64,000 nt of DNA from Pseudomonas protegens. GTDB lineage: Bacteria > Pseudomonadota > Gammaproteobacteria > Pseudomonadales > Pseudomonadaceae. Positions within the stretch are counted from its first letter, which is position 1, and each line of letters begins with the position of its first letter. The notes beneath the pieces are model-generated. The model saw only the letters and a list, made by a program, of their open reading frames with translations. It did not search any database and was not told where the DNA came from. The stretch is taken from NCBI RefSeq assembly GCF_013407925.2, contig NZ_CP060201.1, positions 6,619,001-6,683,000 of the forward strand, given 5' to 3'. Shown piece after piece: positions 38,901-44,900 of this stretch. The position numbers and the translations under genes are program-made.

Positions 38901-41900
38901 CGCTGTCGAGCATCAGGTGCGATTCCTCGACCCCTCTGCCGTCGCCCTGCACATTCTGCAGGCCGAACGCCAGGGTCGGTTCATCGATATCACCCAGCAT
39001 CGCGCCGAAGAATGCTTCATGAGCCCGGCGATCGGCGCCCAGGCGCGACTGCGCCACATGCTCGCGATACGGAATCGACGGCGGCAACTGTGCGCTCTGG
39101 CCTTTGAGGCTGGCCTGGACTTCCTCGATCAGCACCTCCAGTGCGGTATGGTCGAGCACCATGTGGTGGAACAACAGGATGCCGACCCAGCGCTGGTTGG
39201 CGCTGTCTTCGGTGTAGGCCAAATGCATCAGCGGAGCCCGGGTCATGTCCAGGCGATAGTGGCGCGGGTCGAAACGACTGTGCAGTTGCGCCAGCACGTC
39301 ACCCTCGGCCGGGTCGATGGCCACCTGTTCCAGGCCCAGCGAAGCCTGGCGCCATACCACTTGCACAGGCTCCGCGAGCCCTTCCCAGGCGATACTGCTG
39401 CGCAGGATGTCGTGACGGTCGATCACGCTTTGCAGGGCCTTGGCGAACAGGTTGAGCGGCTCGGGACCGGTAAACGCAAACAGCATGTGCAGCAGGTAGG
39501 CATCGCCCTGATCCGCGGCCAGATGGTGGTAGAACATACCGTCCTGCAGCGGTGCGAGGCTGTAGATATCCTGCACATTGCGCACGCCGCCGGGCACGCT
39601 GGCGACGATGCGGTCGATGCTGCCTTGATCCAGTTCGGCCAGGGGCAGCAAGTCCGGGGTGATCTGCTCGCAGCCAGGCTCGATCAGGTTGGCCGGCACC
39701 CGCAGCTGCGCATGGCCGCCCACGGCGGCCGCCAGGGCGGCCAACGTCGGCTGGCCAAAAAGGACACGCACGTCGGCGCTCAGTTCGAGCTGGCGCATGC
39801 GCTCGATCAACTTCACCGCCAACAGCGAATGGCCCCCCAGTTCGAAGAAGTTGTCGTGCCGCCCTACCCGCTCCACGCCCAGCAACTCTTGCCATAGCGC
39901 GGCGAGGCTGTGCTCCACCTCCCCCTCCGGACGCTCGTATTCGCGCCGCGCCAGTGCGTCGCCATCCGGCGCCGGCAAGGCTTTGCGATCGAGCTTGCCG
40001 TTGGTGGTCAACGGCAAGCGCTCAAGCATCACGAATGCGCTGGGCACCATGTAATCGGCCAGGGACACCAGCAACTGCTGGCGCAGCTCGGCCGCCACCG
40101 GTTCGGCGCCATCGGCGGCGATGACGTAGGCCACCAGGCGCTTGTTGCCGGGCTGGTCTTCGCGAGCAATCACCACCGCGTCACGCACGCCCTCACAGGC
40201 CGCGAGATGCGCCTCGATTTCCCCCAGTTCGATACGGAAACCGCGGATTTTCACCTGGTCGTCATTACGCCCCAGGTAGTCGATGCTGCCATCTGGCAAC
40301 CAGCGGCCCAGGTCACCGGTCTTGTACAGGCGGGCATCGGCCCGCCCGCTGAACGGGTCGGCAATAAAACGCTCGGCATTCAGTTCCGGGCGGTTCAAGT
40401 AACCACGCGCCACCCCGGCGCCGCCCACGTACAATTCACCCACGACGCCCACCGGCACCGGTTCGCGCGCGCTGTCGAGCACGTAGAGCTGCAAGTCCGG
40501 AATACGCCCGCCAATCGGGCTGACCCCGACCAACTGCGCATCCGCCGCTTCAAGGGCACGGTAAGTCACATGCACCGTGGTCTCGGTGATGCCGTACATG
40601 TTCACCAGTTGCGTACCGGCGTTGGCCGTTCGCGCATACCAAGGCTTGAGCATCCCCGGTTCCAGGGCTTCGCCACCGAAAATCACCTGGCGCAGGGAAT
40701 GCTTCAAGGCACTCTGGCCCTGGGCGGCGATCAATGAACGGAAGGCGCTCGGGGTCTGGTTGAGGATGGTCACACCGGCACTGCACAGCAGCGCATAGCA
40801 CTCGTCCGGCGAGCGACTGGTGAGTTGCGGCACCACCAGCAACTGCCCGCCGTGGATCAGTGCGCCCCAGATTTCCCAGACCGAGAAGTCGAAGGCGAAC
40901 GAGTGGAACAGCGCCCACACGTCGCGGTCATTGAAGTTGAACCACCCTTCGGTGGCGGAGAACAGCCGCGCCACGTTGCGGTGCTCGATCATCACGCCTT
41001 TGGGCAGACCGGTGGAGCCCGAGGTGTAGATCACGTAAGCCAGGTTGGCCGAGGTCAGGCCGGGCACTTGCGGGTTGTGCATCGGCTGCAGTTGCAGCTC
41101 CGTCGCGTCCAGATCGATCACCGGCACCGCAAGTTCGGCAACCCGCGCCTGTGTCGCCGCCTGCACCAGCACCGCCACCGGCGCACTGTCCTGCAGGGTG
41201 TAGCTGATGCGTTCCTGCGGGTAGGCGGGGTCAATCGGCACGTAACCGGCGCCCGCCTTGAGGATGCCGAGCAAGCCGATGATCATTTCCAGCCCGCGCT
41301 CGACACAAATGGCCACCCGATCATCCGGGCGCACGCCCAGGCTCAGCAGGCGGTGCGCGACCCTGTTCGCGCGGGTGTTCAGCTCGGCGTAGCTCAGGTG
41401 GCTGTCTTCAAACACCACCGCGATGGCCTCGGGTTGCTCGGCAGCCTGGCGCTCGATCTGGTGATGAATCAACGCGGCATCGGCATACAGGCTGTCCGTG
41501 GCGTTCCAGTGTTGCAACAGCTGCTCACGCTCAAGCGCCGGCAACATGCCCAGGCTTGGCAGCGCGGCCTGTGGCGTCTGTTCCAGCGCCTGCACGAGGT
41601 TTTCCAGGACACATTGCATATAGCCGCAGATGCGCGCGGCACCAATGCTGCCATCGGCCATGACCGACAGGCTGAAGGCATCGCCGGTGTCGTTGACCGA
41701 CAGGGTCAGCGGGTAGTTGGTGCGCTCCTTGCTGTCGAGGATGCCGATACCTTCCCAGGCGGCCTGCGCAGCCTGGGACACATCGCCACCGCCAAGCTGG
41801 CGGTAGTTGAGCAGCGAGCTGAACAGCGGCGTAGAGGGCGCCACCTTGCTGCAGCGCTGCGCCAGCACCAGCGACGCGTGCTCATGGCCGAGCAGACCGG

Positions 41901-44900
41901 TCAGGCGCGCATGGGTCGTCTTGACCAGGCTGCGCACGCCCGCCTCACTGAGGCTGATGCGCAACGGCAGGGTGTTGATGAACATCCCCAGGGCGCGGTC
42001 GGCGCCTTCGCCACCTTGCAGGCGCCCCAGCAAGACCGTACCGAACACCACGTCATCGCGGCCGGAAACACCGCCCAGCACCCGTGCCCATGCCAGGTGA
42101 TACAGGCTCGCCGGGGTCACGCCCAACTGCCGAGCCAGTTGGCGCAGGCGCGTGTTGAGGTGGTCATCGAGTGGCAGCAGCACCTCTTCCACCCCGTGGC
42201 CATCGCCTTGCACATCCTGCAGGCCAAACGGCAGGGTTGGCTCGTCGATGTCGCCGAGCATTTCACTGAAAAAAGCTTCATGCTCTTCGCGGCTCACGCC
42301 CAGACGCGCCTGCGCCACGTAGTTGCGATACGGCACCGAAGCCGGCAATTGTGCTTCTTCACCGCGGGTATGGGCTTCGACTTCGGCGATCAGCATGCGC
42401 AGGGAGGTTGCGTCGTCCACCAGGTGGTGCAACAGCAACACGGCCACCCAGCGTTGGTTGGGGGCGTCCTCGCTGTAGCCGATGCGCATCAGCGGGGCCT
42501 GGCGAATGTCCAGGCGATGGTGGCGCGGGTTGAGGCAGGCGGTCAGTTGTTCTGCGATATCACCGGCGGCCGGATCCAGGGGGATTTCATCGAGGCCCAG
42601 GCGTGCCTCGCGCCAGACCACTTGCACCGGCTCGTCCAGGCGCTCCCAGACCACTGCGGTACGCAGAATGTCATGTCGCGAAATCACCCCTTGCAGTGCC
42701 TCGGCGAAACGTGTCAGCCGCTCGCGGCTGGTGAAGCTGAAGGTCACGTATTGCAGATAGGGGTCGCCCTGGGCGGCCGCCAAATGGTGGTACAGGATGC
42801 CCTCCTGCAGGGGCGCCAGGCTGTAGATTTCCTGGACGTTGCGCGCCCCGCCCGGCACCGTCGCCACGATGCGCTCGATGGCCTCCTGATCGAGGTCCGC
42901 CAGGGGCAGCATGTCCGGGGTGATGTGTTCGCAACCCTCAGGCACGCGATTGGCGGGGACCTCCACCTCCTTGCTCGCACCGGCGACAGCCGAGGCCAGG
43001 GCCGCGAGGGTCGGCTGACCGAACAGCACACGCACATCGGCCGCGAGCCCGACCTGACGCATGCGCTCGATCAACTTGACCGCCAGCAACGAGTGGCCGC
43101 CCAACTCGAAAAAGTGATCCTGGCGCCCGACCTGCTGAACATTGAGCAGGTCCTGCCAGATCGTCGCGATCGCCGCTTCGACTGCGCCTTGAGGCGCTTC
43201 GTATTGACGCCGCGCCAGTGCGTCGGCGTCCGGCGCCGGCAAGGCCTTGCGGTCGAGCTTGCCGTTGGTGGTCAACGGCAAGCTGTCGAGCATGACAAAA
43301 GCGCCAGGCACCATGTACTCGGCCAGATGCACCAGCAACTGGGTCCGCAGGTCGGCGGCGTTCGGCGCCCTACCCTCAGCGCCAATCACGTAGGCCACCA
43401 GGCGTTTGTCCCCCGGCGTGTCTTCACGGGCAATCACCACGGCTTCGCGCACGCCGTCACAGGCGGCCAGGCGCGCTTCGATTTCGCCCAGTTCAATCCG
43501 GAAACCGCGAATTTTCACTTGGTCGTCGTTACGCCCCAGATAGTCGATGCTGCCGTCTGCCAGGCGACGGCCCAAGTCGCCGGTCTTGTACAGGCGAGCG
43601 TCGGGGCGGTCGCTGAACGGGTCGGCGATAAAGCGCTCGGCATTCAGTTCCGGGCGGTTCAGGTAACCACGGGCCACGCCCGCGCCACCCACGTACAGCT
43701 CGCCCACCACCCCGACCGGCACGGGTTCGCGCCGATCATCGAGCACATACAACTGCAAGTCCGGAATGCCCCCGCCAATCGGGCTGGCACCCACCAACTG
43801 CGCATCCGCCGCTTCAAGGGCACGGTAAGTCACATGCACGGTGGTTTCAGTGATGCCGTACATGTTCACCAGTTGCGTACCGGCATTGGCGCTGTGCACG
43901 TACCACGGCTTGAGCATCCCCGGTTCCAGCGCTTCGCCACCAAAAATCACCTGGCGCAGGGCGTGCTTGAGCGGGCTCTGCCCCTGGGCCACGATCAGCG
44001 CGCGGAAGGCGCTGGGGGTCTGGTTGAGAATGGTCACACCGGCGCTGCACAGCAGCGCATAGCATTCATCGGGCGAACGGCTGGTCAACTGCGGCACCAC
44101 CAGCAACTGCCCGCCGTGCATCAGCGCACCCCAGATTTCCCAGACCGAGAAGTCGAAGGCGAACGAGTGGAACAAAGCCCATACATCGTGATGGTCGAAG
44201 TGGAACCAGGCCTCGGTGGCGGTGAACAGGCGCGCCACGTTGCGGTGTTCGATCATCACGCCCTTGGGCAACCCGGTGGAACCGGAGGTGTAGATCACAT
44301 AGGCCAGGTTCGCCGGCGTCAGGCCCACGACCTGGGGGTTGGCGGTTGATTGGTCCTGGCAGTCGCCGGCGTCCAGCGTGATCACCGGCACCGACAACTC
44401 GGCCACCCGAGTGTGAGTCGCCTGTTGCACCAGCACCGCCACCGGCGCGCTGTCCTGCAAGGTGTAGCTGATGCGTTCCTGGGGGTAGGCCGGATCGATC
44501 GGTACATAACCGGCACCGGCCTTGAGAATGCCCAACAGGCCAATGATCATTTCCAGACCGCGCTCGACGCAGATCGCCACCCGATCATCCGGGCGCACGC
44601 CCAACGCCAGCAGGCGATGGGCGACCTGGTTGGCGCGCTGGTTGAGGGCGCCGTAGCTCAGGCGCTGATCGTCGAACACCACCGCGACAGCCTCAGGCTG
44701 CGCCGCCGCACGGGCTTCGACCTGGCTGTGGATCAGCGCGTCGTCGGCATACTGCGTTTCATTGCTGTTCCAGGCGTGCAGCAGATGTTCGCGCTCGGTG
44801 GCCGGCAGGATACCCAGGGTGTGCAGCGGCGCCTGGGGGCTGTGCTCCAGCGCATCGACCTGACTCTGCAAGGCGGCATTGAGGTAGCGCGCGACACGCT

